DNA of 64,000 bases, from positions 13,373 to 77,372 of the forward strand of contig CACYME010000007.1 in the NCBI GenBank assembly GCA_902775475.1, in the 5' to 3' direction. Each line of letters opens with the position of its first letter. Positions within the stretch are counted from its first letter, which is position 1. This stretch comes from an uncultured Prevotellaceae bacterium (lineage in GTDB: Bacteria > Bacteroidota > Bacteroidia > Bacteroidales > Bacteroidaceae). A model generated the notes under the pieces. The model searched no databases, was not told the origin of the DNA, and saw only the letters and a program-made list of their open reading frames with translations. Positions 22,419-31,333 of the stretch are shown here, piece by piece. The translations under genes were made by a program, and so were the position numbers.

Positions 22419-24452
22419 TTACTTCTTGATTCTGTAGAGGCGGAAGGCCATGGCGGGTAGCTCGTCGGTGAGCACGACGGCCTTCTTGTCGGCCACGGTC
22501 TGGGTCTTACCAGGACGCGGGATAATCTTTTCAGGCTGGTCGAGGGTGTTCTCATCGTCGAGCGAGCCGTTGGTGGCCAGCGTGAGCGTCTTCACCTCGC
22601 CAGCATTCTTCATGCCGAGCAGGTTCAGCTGCACCGTCTGGGGCTGCTTCGAGGTGTTGACCACCTTCACGACAACCTCGCCCGTGGCGGCATCCCATAC
22701 CGACGAGGCGAACAGACCGTCCTGTCCCTCCTGTCCAGCTACGGGCACGCCCTTCTTGTTCTTGGCGTCGGGCATGGTCAGCGAGAGCACGTTCGTGCCC
22801 TTGTTCATGGCAAACATCTGCTGCACATAGTAGCTCACGGACTTGAACGAGCGCAGGTTGTCGAACCAGATGGCGTCGGGACGCCACTGCCAGCCCTCGA
22901 CGTGGGCGAAAAGCGGTGCGTAGGTGGCCATGTGCACGATGTCGGCATTGCGCTCGATGCCCGTCATGTGGGCAGCCTCGTAGAGCGACGTCTCGAAGTG
23001 GTTCCACTTCTTGCCCCGTCCGTGGCAGGCATACTCGCCGGCGAACACACGCGGACCCTTGCGGTCGTAGCTGTCGTAGCGCAGGCCGTGGCTCAGGAAC
23101 CACTGCTCGTTGCGATAGTAGTGCTCGTCGTAGAGGTCCACCTTCAGCTCCTTCATGCGGGGCTGCAAGAGGTCGAAGTCCCAGCCCTCGCTGTTCGGGC
23201 CGGTGGTGCCGATGAGCTTCAGCTGCGGATACTTGGCACGCAAGGCGTCGCTGAACTTCTTCAGGCGCTCGGTGAACACGGGGCCGAAGCCGCCGTGCTG
23301 CTCGTCGTAGTCCCACTGCTCATTGCCCACGCCGAGGAACTTCAGGTTGAAGGGCTCGGGATGGCCCATGTCGGCACGCACCTTGCCCCACTTCGAGTCG
23401 GCGGGGCCGTTGGCGAACTCCACGAGGTCGAGGGCATCCTGTATGTACTCATCGAGCTGGTCGACGGGCACGTGCACGCCGGGCTTCGTGGGGTCGGGGT
23501 TCTGGAACTGGCAGCTCAGACCGCACGAGATGACGGGCAGCGGCTCGCAGCCGAAGTCCTCGCAGAGCTGGAAGAACTCAAAGAAGCCCAGTCCGTAGCT
23601 CTGGAAATAGTCGGGGAAGAAGCGGTGACCGAAGGTGTAGTGCCAGCGGTTCTCGTTCAGCGGACGGTTCTCCACGGGGCCCACGGTGTTCTTCCAGTTG
23701 TAGCGTGTGGCCAGGTCGGTGCCCTCCACGATGCAGCCGCCGGGGAAGCGGAACACGCCGGGGTGCATGTCGGCCAGTGCCTGGGCCAGGTCGCGGCGCA
23801 TGCCGTTCTCGCGGCCCTTCCACGTGTCGGTGGGGAAGAGCGAGACGTGCTCCACGTCGCAGGTGGCCTTCTCGCCGGCGAGGAAGATGCGCAGGGCGCC
23901 CTTCGGCTCAGTGCGCGGTGCCTTCAGCTGGGCGGTGTATTTCTTCCACTCCTTGCCACTGACGTCGACCTTGACGGTGGCAAACTCCTGGCGCTCGCCC
24001 ATGGTGTCGTTGTCCACGAGGCGCACTTCGAGTGTGGCCTTGCCGCCCTCAGGGCAGCGGGCCCACACGGAGAAGCGATAGGTGGCGTCGCGCATGGTAG
24101 AGATGCCGAAGAAGCCCTCGTTCTCCAGTCCCGTGAACTTGTCGCTATGGCCGCTGTAGCGCAGGCGCACATAGTGCGGATTGCGCTCGAAGGGGCCGTC
24201 GTTGCGCACCTCGAAGTTGCCATAGGCGCGCCAGCCCATCAGGTGCTGGGGGAACTCGAAGGAGCGGTTCTTCACCATTTCGGCATAGAGGCCGCCGTCG
24301 GCAGCGTAGTTGATGTCCTCGAAGAAGATGCCATACATGGTTGACTGCACAGGGGCACCGAGCTTCTTGGTGTCGATGTTCATCACGTGCTGAGCCTGGG
24401 CAGAGAGTGCACCCGCAGCCAGGAGGGTGCAAGTTAGTAGTCTGAGGTTCAT
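22419..24452 (-). CDS. GH51 alpha-L-arabinofuranosidase
   Basis: The protein has 677 residues with signal peptide MNLRLLTCTLLAAGALSAQA. The family start MYGIFFEDINYAADGGLYAE is clear. A CBM4/9-like insert spans about 75-215. The TIM-barrel continues with HPGVFRFPGGCIVEGTDLAT and then LKFLGVGNEQWDYDEQHG, holding the acid/base Glu of GH51 in GNE. The nucleophile region follows in KGPRVFAGEYACHG. The C-terminal part is the usual beta-sandwich. It should release terminal arabinofuranose from arabinan or arabinoxylan side chains, and it faces the rhamnogalacturonan set across the repeat-filled gap. It lies 22 bases after the coiled-coil lipoprotein gene. Confidence 0.92.
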   Translation of the reverse strand: MNLRLLTCTLLAAGALSAQAQHVMNIDTKKLGAPVQSTMYGIFFEDINYAADGGLYAEMVKNRSFEFPQHLMGWRAYGNFEVRNDGPFERNPHYVRLRYSGHSDKFTGLENEGFFGISTMRDATYRFSVWARCPEGGKATLEVRLVDNDTMGERQEFATVKVDVSGKEWKKYTAQLKAPRTEPKGALRIFLAGEKATCDVEHVSLFPTDTWKGRENGMRRDLAQALADMHPGVFRFPGGCIVEGTDLATRYNWKNTVGPVENRPLNENRWHYTFGHRFFPDYFQSYGLGFFEFFQLCEDFGCEPLPVISCGLSCQFQNPDPTKPGVHVPVDQLDEYIQDALDLVEFANGPADSKWGKVRADMGHPEPFNLKFLGVGNEQWDYDEQHGGFGPVFTERLKKFSDALRAKYPQLKLIGTTGPNSEGWDFDLLQPRMKELKVDLYDEHYYRNEQWFLSHGLRYDSYDRKGPRVFAGEYACHGRGKKWNHFETSLYEAAHMTGIERNADIVHMATYAPLFAHVEGWQWRPDAIWFDNLRSFKSVSYYVQQMFAMNKGTNVLSLTMPDAKNKKGVPVAGQEGQDGLFASSVWDAATGEVVVKVVNTSKQPQTVQLNLLGMKNAGEVKTLTLATNGSLDDENTLDQPEKIIPRPGKTQTVADKKAVVLTDELPAMAFRLYRIKK

Positions 24453-24474
24453 AAGAATAATATTTAGTAAAAAG

Positions 24475-25338
24475 TTATTTCACCTGCACAACCAGGTATT
24501 TGCTGGTGCTCCAGAACTGGCGGTAGTCGTTGATGACGAGGGTATAGACCTTGCTGGCATCGCGCTCCAGCGTGTAGGAGCCGTTGGGATGGGTGGTGAG
24601 CACCTTCACGCTCTTGGAATGGAGGTTGATGCGGCTCACGTTGCGGATGTCTATCTCGGTGAAGTAGGAGGCGTCGAAGCCCTCCTGCAGCACCTTCCCG
24701 CTACGCAGGATGTTGTGGTCCTTCAGCTCGCGCTTGCTGCCCACCACATACCAGGCGGCGTTCAGCTGGCGGTCCTGCTGGCTGATGGTCTGCGTCTGCT
24801 GCTGGCTCTGCTGCTGCAGCGAGCTCACGTCCTCGTGCAGCGTGGCCGTCTGCTGCTCCAGCTCGTCGATGCGGATGTTCTTGGCCTCCAGCTCGTGGCG
24901 CAGCTGGTTGATTTCGGCGTTCTTCTGGTCCATCTGAGCCATCAGGTTCTCGATGGTGTGCTGCAGCTCCTTGCTCTTGCTGCCGCTGGCCTTCAGCTGG
25001 CTCTTCAGCTTCTCGATGAGCTCAGCGTTCTGCTTCATCGTCTCCTGAATGTACTGCATGTTCTCGCGGATGCGCTCCTGGGCGTTGGCCCCTTCGCCAC
25101 GGCGGGCCACGGTGAGCCGGCCCTGGGCCTCGTTGATTTCGCGGAAGCCGTCTTCAATCTCGTTGAGCGTCGACAGCAGCTCGTCCTGCTCCTGGCGCAG
25201 CATGTCGTTCTCGCGCTGCAGGTTCTCAATACTGTCGTTCTGCAGCAGGCTGCTGTTGGTGCCGCCTTTCTGGTCACCGCAGGCACAGAATGCGAGTGCC
25301 AGCAGTGCAATCATCATTGATTTCTTCATCATTTTCAT
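24475..25338 (-). CDS. Coiled-coil lipoprotein, Cbp1-like
   Basis: The protein has 287 residues. The lipobox ends ALAFCAC (cysteine near residue 19-20). Residues about 35-205 are a long coiled coil rich in Q, E and L (NLQRENDMLRQEQDELLSTL, AQMDQKNAEINQLRHELEAK, VSSLQQQSQQQTQTISQQDR). A globular tail (about 210-287) begins AAWYVVGSKRELKDHNILRS. This layout matches proteins annotated in Bacteroidota as the Cbp1-type collagen-binding adhesin family; I recall that name but cannot verify similarity. Its start overlaps the rsmI stop (ATGA), so it is translated from the same transcript. Confidence 0.7.
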   Translation of the reverse strand: MKMMKKSMMIALLALAFCACGDQKGGTNSSLLQNDSIENLQRENDMLRQEQDELLSTLNEIEDGFREINEAQGRLTVARRGEGANAQERIRENMQYIQETMKQNAELIEKLKSQLKASGSKSKELQHTIENLMAQMDQKNAEINQLRHELEAKNIRIDELEQQTATLHEDVSSLQQQSQQQTQTISQQDRQLNAAWYVVGSKRELKDHNILRSGKVLQEGFDASYFTEIDIRNVSRINLHSKSVKVLTTHPNGSYTLERDASKVYTLVINDYRQFWSTSKYLVVQVK

Positions 25339-26033
25339 TGTTGTTGATTATTTTCGCGTTTACCATTGTTTCCTTCCACCACCAGCACGAACTCGCCACG
25401 CGGCTCGGTCTCGGTGAAATGGGCTATCAGCTCGGCCAGCGTGCCCCTGACGCTCTCTTCGTGCACCTTCGAAATCTCGCGGCAGGCCGATGCCTGGCGG
25501 TCGGGGCCGAAGACCTCGGCGAACTGCTGGAGTGCCTTCAGCACGCGGTATGGCGACTCGTAGAACACCATCGTGCGCGGCTCGTCGTGCAGGGCCTCGA
25601 TGCGGCTCTGGCGCCCTTTCTTCTGCGGCAGGAAGCCCTCGAAGACAAAGCGGTCGCAGGGCAGGCCGCTGCTCACCAGTGCGGGCACGAAGGCCGTGGC
25701 TCCCGGCAGCGTCTGCACCTCGATGCCAGCACGCACGGCCTCGCGCACCAGAAAGAAGCCGGGGTCGCTGATGCCCGGCGTGCCGGCGTCGCTGATGAGG
25801 GCCACGTTCTGCCCTGCCAGCAGGCGCTCCACCACCGAGGCGCTGGTGCCGTGCTCGTTGAACTTATGATGCGACAGCAGCTGGTTCTTAATATCGAAAT
25901 GCTTGAGCAGGATGCCCGAAGTGCGGGTATCCTCGGCCAGCACCACGTCCACCTCCCTAAGGATGCGGATGGCGCGCAGCGTCATGTCTTCCATGTTGCC
26001 CACTGGCGTAGGCACAATATATAAAATGGCCAT
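25335..26033 (-). CDS. rsmI: 16S rRNA (cytidine-1402-2'-O)-methyltransferase
   Basis: RsmI methylates the 2'-O of C1402 in 16S rRNA, using S-adenosylmethionine. I choose the ATG at 26033 ([20 protein letters not shown]), giving 232 residues. The ATG at 26045 in the same frame overlaps the promoter (TAATTTTG at 26050-26043). Family motifs are PTPVGNxxDxTx[37 protein letters not shown] and [20 protein letters not shown]. If that promoter is used, the leader is only a few bases long. Confidence 0.93.
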   Translation of the reverse strand: MAILYIVPTPVGNMEDMTLRAIRILREVDVVLAEDTRTSGILLKHFDIKNQLLSHHKFNEHGTSASVVERLLAGQNVALISDAGTPGISDPGFFLVREAVRAGIEVQTLPGATAFVPALVSSGLPCDRFVFEGFLPQKKGRQSRIEALHDEPRTMVFYESPYRVLKALQQFAEVFGPDRQASACREISKVHEESVRGTLAELIAHFTETEPRGEFVLVVEGNNGKRENNQQQ

Positions 26034-26042
26034 ATTCGCCGA

Positions 26043-26050
26043 CAAAATTA
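26043..26050 (-). promoter_or_regulatory. -7 element of rsmI
   Basis: TAATTTTG on the minus strand ends ten bases before the chosen rsmI start codon. The weak -33 cannot be defined with confidence. Confidence 0.45.
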
Positions 26051-26061
26051 CAATATTTCGG

Positions 26062-26111
26062 GCAGTTAAAAGGCAACTTGGAGTTAAAAGGAGTTAAAAG
26101 GAGTCAAAAGG
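26062..26111 (+). repeat. Tandem GGAGTTAAAA decamers
   Basis: Two exact GGAGTTAAAA units and one GGAGTCAAAA unit follow directly on each other, with a partial CAGTTAAAAGG copy ahead. They lie in the divergent gap between rsmI and tdk. Confidence 0.7.
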
Positions 26112-26281
26112 CCGATTCTTTTTTGCATCAGCGCCTTTTCCGGGAAAAATCCGCCCTTAGCGGACTCGCATCCGACGAGCGCGGACAAAAATCAACCGTG
26201 GTCGGATTTTTACGGACGACGTACCCGGCAGCGGCCAACAGGCGGAAAATGGGAGGCGACGAAAGAAAAACGCGATTTTTC

Positions 26282-26312
26282 TTTGCCGTTCGCCAGCTTA
26301 TTCGTACCTTTG
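26282..26312 (+). promoter_or_regulatory. tdk promoter
   Basis: TTTG 26282-26285, a 19-base spacer and TACCTTTG 26305-26312 lie only eight bases before the start codon at 26321, so the transcript would be leaderless or nearly so. The sequence is a variant of the cassette found before efp. Confidence 0.75.
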
Positions 26313-26320
26313 CAAGCAAA

Positions 26321-26929
26321 ATGAAAGAAAACTTGGCAGGTGAGGCACATCGCCCCGGTAGAATCGAGGTGGTGTGCGGCTCGATGTTTTCGGGCAAGAC
26401 AGAAGAGCTGATCAGGCGGATGCACAGGGCGCAGTTCGCCCGTCAGCGTGTGGAGATATTCAAACCGGCCATCGACGTGCGCTACTCTGAGGAGGACGTG
26501 GTGAGCCACGACCAGAAGCACATCCAGTCGACACCCATCGACTCGTCGGCCAGCATACTGCTGCTGGCTGCCGACATCGAGGTGGTGGGCATCGACGAGG
26601 CGCAGTTCTTCGACATGGGACTGGTCGACGTGTGCAACGAGCTGGCCAACCGCGGCGTGCGCGTCATCGTGGCCGGCCTCGACATGGACTTCCGCGGCGT
26701 GCCCTTCGGCCCGATGCCTGCACTCTGCGCCATCGCCGACGAGGTGACAAAGGTGCACGCCATCTGCGTGCGCTGCGGCTCGCTGGCCTACCTGAGCCAC
26801 CGCAAGGTGCAGTCGGAGAAGCGCGTGCTGCTGGGCGAGACGCAGGAGTACGAGCCGCTCTGCCGCGAATGCTACCAGAAGGCGCTGGCCGAGGACGCCC
26901 AGCAAAAGGAGGGCGGCACCACGGCATAG
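26321..26929 (+). CDS. tdk: Thymidine kinase, type II
   Basis: The enzyme phosphorylates thymidine to dTMP in the salvage pathway. It has 202 residues from the ATG at 26321 ([20 protein letters not shown]). The family motifs are the P-loop [15 protein letters not shown], the catalytic-glutamate region [37 protein letters not shown], and four zinc cysteines as CVRCG and CRECYQ near the end. No other Met occurs before the P-loop, so this start is well fixed, even though a strong promoter lies eight bases upstream. The AI-2E-type gene follows after 45 bases. Confidence 0.95.
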   Translation: MKENLAGEAHRPGRIEVVCGSMFSGKTEELIRRMHRAQFARQRVEIFKPAIDVRYSEEDVVSHDQKHIQSTPIDSSASILLLAADIEVVGIDEAQFFDMGLVDVCNELANRGVRVIVAGLDMDFRGVPFGPMPALCAIADEVTKVHAICVRCGSLAYLSHRKVQSEKRVLLGETQEYEPLCRECYQKALAEDAQQKEGGTTA

Positions 26930-26974
26930 CCTTTTCGTTATCACGTCATATCGTCATATCGTTCAAAAAAAGAA

Positions 26975-28090
26975 ATGATAAACTATAGTAAGACCATCAC
27001 ATTCGACATCTTCGTGCGCTGGCTCGGCTACGGCCTGCTGGTCGTGGCCATCTTCCTGCTGATCAGCTATCTGAGCAACGTGCTGCTGCCCTTCGCCGTG
27101 GGCTGGCTGCTGGCCTATCTGCTCCACCCCGCCGTGAAGTTCGTGCAGGAGAAGCTGCGTGTCAGGAACCGCGTGCTGAGCATCATCATCACCCTCGTCA
27201 CCGTGCTTCTGGCCTTCGGCGCACTGCTGTGGTTCATCATCCCGCCCATGATTGAGCAGTTTGAGAAGCTGGGCCAGCTGGCCAGCAACTACGTGCAGCA
27301 GAGGGCCAACGTGGGCAGCATTCCCGAGGCCATCCGCCAGTGGACCGACAACAACCGCGAGAACATCGAGCGCTTCCTGCACAGCCAGGAGTTCAACGAG
27401 GGCATCAAGGCCGTGGTGCCCAACATATTCAAGGCGCTGGGCAAGACGGCCAACATCATCATCAGCATTGCCGGGTCGCTCATCGCCCTGCTCTACATGT
27501 TCTTCATCCTCATGGACTACGACTACCTGACGAAGGCCTGGATAAAGGTGTTCCCCAAGAAGAGCCGCCCCTTCTGGAGCGAGCTGGCCGGCGACGCCGA
27601 GCGCGAGCTGAACAACTACATCCGCGGACAGGGCACGGTGGCCCTCATCATGGGCGTACTCTTCTGCATCGGCTTCACCATCATCGACTTCCCCATGGCC
27701 ATCGGCCTGGGCATCCTCATCGGCATCATGGACCTGGTGCCCTATCTGCACACGCTGGCGCTGGTGCCCACGGTGTTTCTGGCCCTGCTGAAGGCCGCCG
27801 ACACAGGGCAGAACTTCTGGCTGATACTGCTCGCGGCGCTGGCCGTGTTTGCCATCGTGCAGGTCATCATCGACATGGTCGTCACGCCGAAGGTGATGGG
27901 CAAGGCCATGGGCCTCAACCCCGCCATCCTGCTGCTGAGCCTCTCGGTGTGGGGCGCGCTGCTGGGCTTCATGGGCCTCATCATCGCCCTGCCGCTGACA
28001 ACGCTGCTCATGGCCTACTATCAGCGCTACATTACCCGTGAGGACGAAACTGCCGACGAGGAGCCACCAACATCACCCGCAACAACTTAA
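26975..28090 (+). CDS. AI-2E family membrane transporter (PF01594)
   Basis: The protein has 371 residues, the family size, and about eight membrane segments: a group at the N-terminus (GYGLLVVAIFLLISYLSNVL, LPFAVGWLLAYLLHPAVKF, SIIITLVTVLLAFGALLWF), a long periplasmic-type loop (about 95-155), and a C-terminal group containing GTVALIMGVLFCIGFTIIDF, IGIMDLVPYLHTLALVPTVF and the typical PKVMGKAMGLNPAILLLSLS. The family includes AI-2 exporters and Na+/H+ antiporters, so the substrate is unknown. It lies in a co-directional series with tdk and the DUF4836 gene. Confidence 0.88.
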   Translation: MINYSKTITFDIFVRWLGYGLLVVAIFLLISYLSNVLLPFAVGWLLAYLLHPAVKFVQEKLRVRNRVLSIIITLVTVLLAFGALLWFIIPPMIEQFEKLGQLASNYVQQRANVGSIPEAIRQWTDNNRENIERFLHSQEFNEGIKAVVPNIFKALGKTANIIISIAGSLIALLYMFFILMDYDYLTKAWIKVFPKKSRPFWSELAGDAERELNNYIRGQGTVALIMGVLFCIGFTIIDFPMAIGLGILIGIMDLVPYLHTLALVPTVFLALLKAADTGQNFWLILLAALAVFAIVQVIIDMVVTPKVMGKAMGLNPAILLLSLSVWGALLGFMGLIIALPLTTLLMAYYQRYITREDETADEEPPTSPATT

Positions 28091-28118
28091 CTATTCACCT
28101 TATATAAAAAACAAAGAA

Positions 28119-29645
28119 ATGAAAAAAATTGCATTCATGATGGCGCTTCTGGCAGCCATCCTGCTGTCATCGTGCAGCAAACAGAAGAGCGCAAAGCTCG
28201 TTCCCGAGGACGCCACGTTCGTCATGCGTTTCGACGTGATGCAGACGACCGAGAAATGCGGCCTGAAGGGCGACAACTCGGAGATGAAGAAATGGCTCAA
28301 GGAGATGCTCAGCCAATCGGAGATGAGCAAGAAGATGCGCGACCAGGTTCTCGAGATTGTCGAGGATCCCACCAAGTCGGGCATCGACTTCACCGAGCCC
28401 ATCTATGTGTATGCAAGCATGTCAAAGAATGGCCCCAAAGACATTGGCTTCGTGGCCGACATGGCCAGCAGCGGTGACCTCACCGACCTGCTGAACGACA
28501 TTGCCAAGGAGAGCGACCAGGACGGCGTGGAGAAAGCCAAGGGCGGCGCCAGCTACATTGAGCTTGGCAAAGAGGGGGCCATCATCTACACCGACGACTG
28601 GTTCTTTGCCGGCATGACCGACGACGTCGACGAGACGGTCGAGACGCTGACGGCTCGCGCCAGCGGCGAAGGCTCGCTCGAGGGCAACAAGGCCTTCGAG
28701 GCCATGAACAGCAAGAAGGGCGTCATGCAGTTCCTCATGCTCTATGCCGGGCTGAGCAACATGCCGGAGTTCAAGGAGGCCAAGCAGATGATGCCCGAGG
28801 GGCTGGAGATTGAAGACATGGCAGTCGTGGCCGACCTGGAGCTGAATCCCGGTGAGGCCCTGATGACGGGCGAGATGGTAGCGCTGTCGAAAGAGCTGGA
28901 AGACTACATGAAGGAGACCTACAAAGTGATGAAGCCCATCAGCAAGGAGCAGACAAAGTACATCTCCGACAACGGTCTGAGCCTGTTTGTCAACCTCGAT
29001 GTCACGAAGCTCTTCGGCATGTATGAGAAATTGCTGAAGAAGTACATCGAGAACGAAGAGGAGCTGGCCAGCGTGAAGAAAATCGTGGAAGACTTCACCG
29101 GAACGCTCTCCCTCGACCTTTACAGCTTCGACGACAACGGCCCGCTGCTGAACGCCTACGTAGGAACCAAGGACACCCAGCCGCTCGACATGGTCGTGGG
29201 AAGCCTGCTGGCCGACGAGCCGCTGGAGCAGGTGGCCGAGAAGGAGTTTACCGTGCCCTACAGCTATGATACCGAATGGGACGACGACTACAACATGACC
29301 CGCACACCGAAGGCATGGGGACTCGTGGGCTTCCGCGACGGCCAGACCTTCTTCTCCACCGACAAGGAGCAGGCCTTCACCACGCCCGGTGCCGCCTATC
29401 CCACCGACAAAATCAAGGGAAAGGGCTTCTACCTGCGCTTCAACTTCCAGATGCTTAACAACCTGAAGGCGAACATCGAGGACGAATCGGCCCAGAAAGT
29501 ATTCAATGAGGTGGCCAACACCTTCGGCGAGGTAGAGTGCTACAACACCGATGACATGAAGAGCGTCTTCCGCCTGACCAACACCGACAAGTCGAAGACC
29601 ACCATCGAGGCCATCATTGGCCTGGTGAAGAAATTCATTGACTAA
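28119..29645 (+). CDS. DUF4836-family lipoprotein
   Basis: The start at 28119 (MKKIAFMMALLAAILLSSCS) gives 508 residues and a clear lipobox, LLSSC. The mature part begins KLVPEDATFVMRFDVMQTTE, typical of DUF4836 proteins of Bacteroidota, in which two similar alpha/beta halves are expected (repeat-like KKGVMQFLMLYAGLSNMPEF, and NGLSLFVNLDVTKLFGMYEK). The protein is acidic. The role is unknown; the lipobox places it at the outer or inner membrane facing the periplasm. The FtsX-like gene starts six bases after its stop, suggesting a shared envelope function. Confidence 0.8.
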   Translation: MKKIAFMMALLAAILLSSCSKQKSAKLVPEDATFVMRFDVMQTTEKCGLKGDNSEMKKWLKEMLSQSEMSKKMRDQVLEIVEDPTKSGIDFTEPIYVYASMSKNGPKDIGFVADMASSGDLTDLLNDIAKESDQDGVEKAKGGASYIELGKEGAIIYTDDWFFAGMTDDVDETVETLTARASGEGSLEGNKAFEAMNSKKGVMQFLMLYAGLSNMPEFKEAKQMMPEGLEIEDMAVVADLELNPGEALMTGEMVALSKELEDYMKETYKVMKPISKEQTKYISDNGLSLFVNLDVTKLFGMYEKLLKKYIENEEELASVKKIVEDFTGTLSLDLYSFDDNGPLLNAYVGTKDTQPLDMVVGSLLADEPLEQVAEKEFTVPYSYDTEWDDDYNMTRTPKAWGLVGFRDGQTFFSTDKEQAFTTPGAAYPTDKIKGKGFYLRFNFQMLNNLKANIEDESAQKVFNEVANTFGEVECYNTDDMKSVFRLTNTDKSKTTIEAIIGLVKKFID

Positions 29646-29651
29646 GAAAGA

Positions 29652-30857
29652 ATGAACCGGCTGTTGTACAGACTGCTGGGTCGACATGTGAACGCAGGGC
29701 AGCTGGCGGGCTTCGTGCTCGCCAACCTCTGCGGCATGGCCATCGTGCTCGCCGCCGTGCAGTTCTACAGCGACGTGAAGCCCCTCTTCACCGCCAGCGA
29801 CAGCTTCATGCAACCCGGACGCGTGGTGCTCACCAAGCGCGTAGGCACGCTGGGCACGCTCACCGGCAGCTCGCCCGCCTTCAGCGACAAGGAAATCAAG
29901 CGCCTCGCGCAGCAGCCCTTCGTGAAGAGCCTCGCTGCCTTCACGCCCGCCATGTTCAGCGTCTTCGCCACCGTGGGCAGCCAGTCGATGGGCATGGAGT
30001 TCTCCACAGAGATGTTCTTCGAGGCCGTGCCCGACGAATACCTCGATGTGAAGAGCGACAAATGGCAATACGACCCCGAGAGCGACGATGTGCCCATCAT
30101 CCTGCCCCGTGCCTACCTGAACCTTTATAATTTCGGCTTCGCCAGCAGCCAGGGCCTGCCCACGCTGTCGGAGAACATCGTCGGCAAGGTCGGCGTGCGC
30201 CTGCGACTGACGGGCACCCACACGGTGAAACTGAAGACGGGTCGCGTGGTGGCCTTCTCGCGCAGGCTGAACACCATCCTGGTGCCCCAGGCGTTCATCG
30301 ACGACATGAACCGCCAGCTGTCGCCCGACCGCGAGCCGCAGGCCGCCCGCCTCATCGTAGAGACCACCAACCCCGCCGACGAACGGCTGGCCGCCTACAT
30401 CAGCGACTACAACTACGACACCGAGGCCGGCGACAGCGACGCATCGCGCACCGCCTTCCTGCTGCGCACGGTGCTCACCGTGGTGCTCGCCGTGGGCATC
30501 GTCATCACAGCCCTCGCCTTCTACGTGCTCCTGCTCAGCATCTTCCTCTTGCTGCAGAAGCAGACCACGAAGATTGACAACCTGCTGCTCATCGGCTACA
30601 CGCCTGCTGCCGTGGCCCGTCCCTTCCAGCTGCTCACCATCGTGCTCAACGCCCTGGTGCTCATCGGCGCCCTGGCCGTCGTCGTGCTCCTGCGCAACTG
30701 GTATCTGCCGCTCTTCGGCGACCTCTATGCCTCGTTCGAGCCGTCGGCCTTCCTGCCCACACTGGCAGTGGGCATCGCCATCTTCCTGCTGGTCACCGTG
30801 CTTAACCACATCGCCATCCGAAAGAAAGTGCGTGCCATTTGGCATCTGCATGAATGA
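29652..30857 (+). CDS. FtsX/MacB-like ABC transporter permease protein
   Basis: The protein has 401 residues. One membrane segment is at the N-terminus (AGFVLANLCGMAIVLAAVQF), followed by a periplasmic domain of about 240 residues (SSPAFSDKEIKRLAQQPFVK, DVPIILPRAYLNLYNFGFAS). Three C-terminal segments follow (TVLTVVLAVGIVITALAFYV, PFQLLTIVLNALVLIGALAV, LPTLAVGIAIFLLVTVLNHI). This one-plus-three layout is the FtsX/MacB permease fold. No ATPase gene is adjacent, which is odd for an ABC system; it may use a partner elsewhere. A stretch, KTTKIDNLLLIGYTPAAVAR, matches the coupling region of these permeases. Confidence 0.78.
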   Translation: MNRLLYRLLGRHVNAGQLAGFVLANLCGMAIVLAAVQFYSDVKPLFTASDSFMQPGRVVLTKRVGTLGTLTGSSPAFSDKEIKRLAQQPFVKSLAAFTPAMFSVFATVGSQSMGMEFSTEMFFEAVPDEYLDVKSDKWQYDPESDDVPIILPRAYLNLYNFGFASSQGLPTLSENIVGKVGVRLRLTGTHTVKLKTGRVVAFSRRLNTILVPQAFIDDMNRQLSPDREPQAARLIVETTNPADERLAAYISDYNYDTEAGDSDASRTAFLLRTVLTVVLAVGIVITALAFYVLLLSIFLLLQKQTTKIDNLLLIGYTPAAVARPFQLLTIVLNALVLIGALAVVVLLRNWYLPLFGDLYASFEPSAFLPTLAVGIAIFLLVTVLNHIAIRKKVRAIWHLHE

Positions 30858-30883
30858 AAAAAGAAAAAATAATCAGCGAAACA

Positions 30884-30915
30884 TTTGGCCAATTCAAATT
30901 TTCGTTGTAACTTTG
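30884..30915 (+). promoter_or_regulatory. Promoter of the tRNA pair
   Basis: TTTG 30884-30887, a 20-base spacer and TAACTTTG 30908-30915 precede the first tRNA by 24 bases. Confidence 0.75.
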
Positions 30916-30939
30916 CACCCGCTTTTAGCAAAATCGGTC

Positions 30940-31015
30940 GATCCGCTAGCTCAGTCGGTAGAGCACAACACTTTTAATGTTGGGGTCTTGGGTTCGAACC
31001 CCAAGCGGATCACCA
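30940..31015 (+). tRNA. tRNA-Lys (anticodon TTT)
   Basis: The acceptor arms GATCCGC and GCGGATC pair exactly; A is the discriminator, and the 3' CCA is encoded (31013-31015). The D-arm GCTC..GAGC, the anticodon loop CTTTTAA inside CAACA/TGTTG, and a T-arm with GGTTCGAAC complete the cloverleaf. The anticodon TTT reads AAA and AAG. Confidence 0.95.
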
Positions 31016-31017
31016 AG

Positions 31018-31091
31018 CGGGATGTAGCGCAGTTGGTAGCGCACTACGTTCGGGACGTAGGGGTCGGGCGTTCGAGTCGCCTCATCCCGAC
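31018..31091 (+). tRNA. tRNA-Pro (anticodon CGG)
   Basis: The acceptor arms CGGGATG and CATCCCG pair; the anticodon stem CTACG/CGTAG encloses TTCGGGA, giving anticodon CGG, which reads CCG. The T-loop is GTTCGAGTC. The CCA end is not encoded. It starts two bases after tRNA-Lys, so both are processed from one transcript. Confidence 0.93.
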
Positions 31092-31095
31092 AGCA

Positions 31096-31129
31096 AGCGA
31101 CAAATGAGGCTCCTCACTTGCCGCTTTTT
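31096..31129 (+). terminator. Terminator after the tRNA pair
   Basis: The arms AGCGACAAATGAGG and CCTCACTTGCCGCT form a hairpin with small mismatches, followed by a TTTTTC run. Confidence 0.7.
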
Positions 31130-31333
31130 CTTTTTCCACGATACGCAATCGTAATTGGAGACTGCGAAATGAGCAAACTGTTATTAGCCTCATATCTTTC
31201 TTGCTATGCCTACATAAAACGCACATTCTACAGTGTGGATAGTGCAGGAAACTGACGGTACGTGTTCCATCAAAATCAAGCCGTGATTTTCAAGGTGCCG
31301 AACTCTTAAATTTAATTAATTTTTAGGTAAAAA

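Noticed and set aside
26033..26045. Start of rsmI at the ATG at 26045
   Set aside because: That codon overlaps the -7 element and adds MSAN before the conserved [13 protein letters not shown] start.
28422..30851. An 809-codon open frame on the minus strand, and similar long frames opposite the FAS1, GH51 and HTCS genes
   Set aside because: They lie fully opposite well-supported genes, are rich in H, V, G and A from antisense reading of GC-rich codons, and have no family motif or ribosome-binding context.
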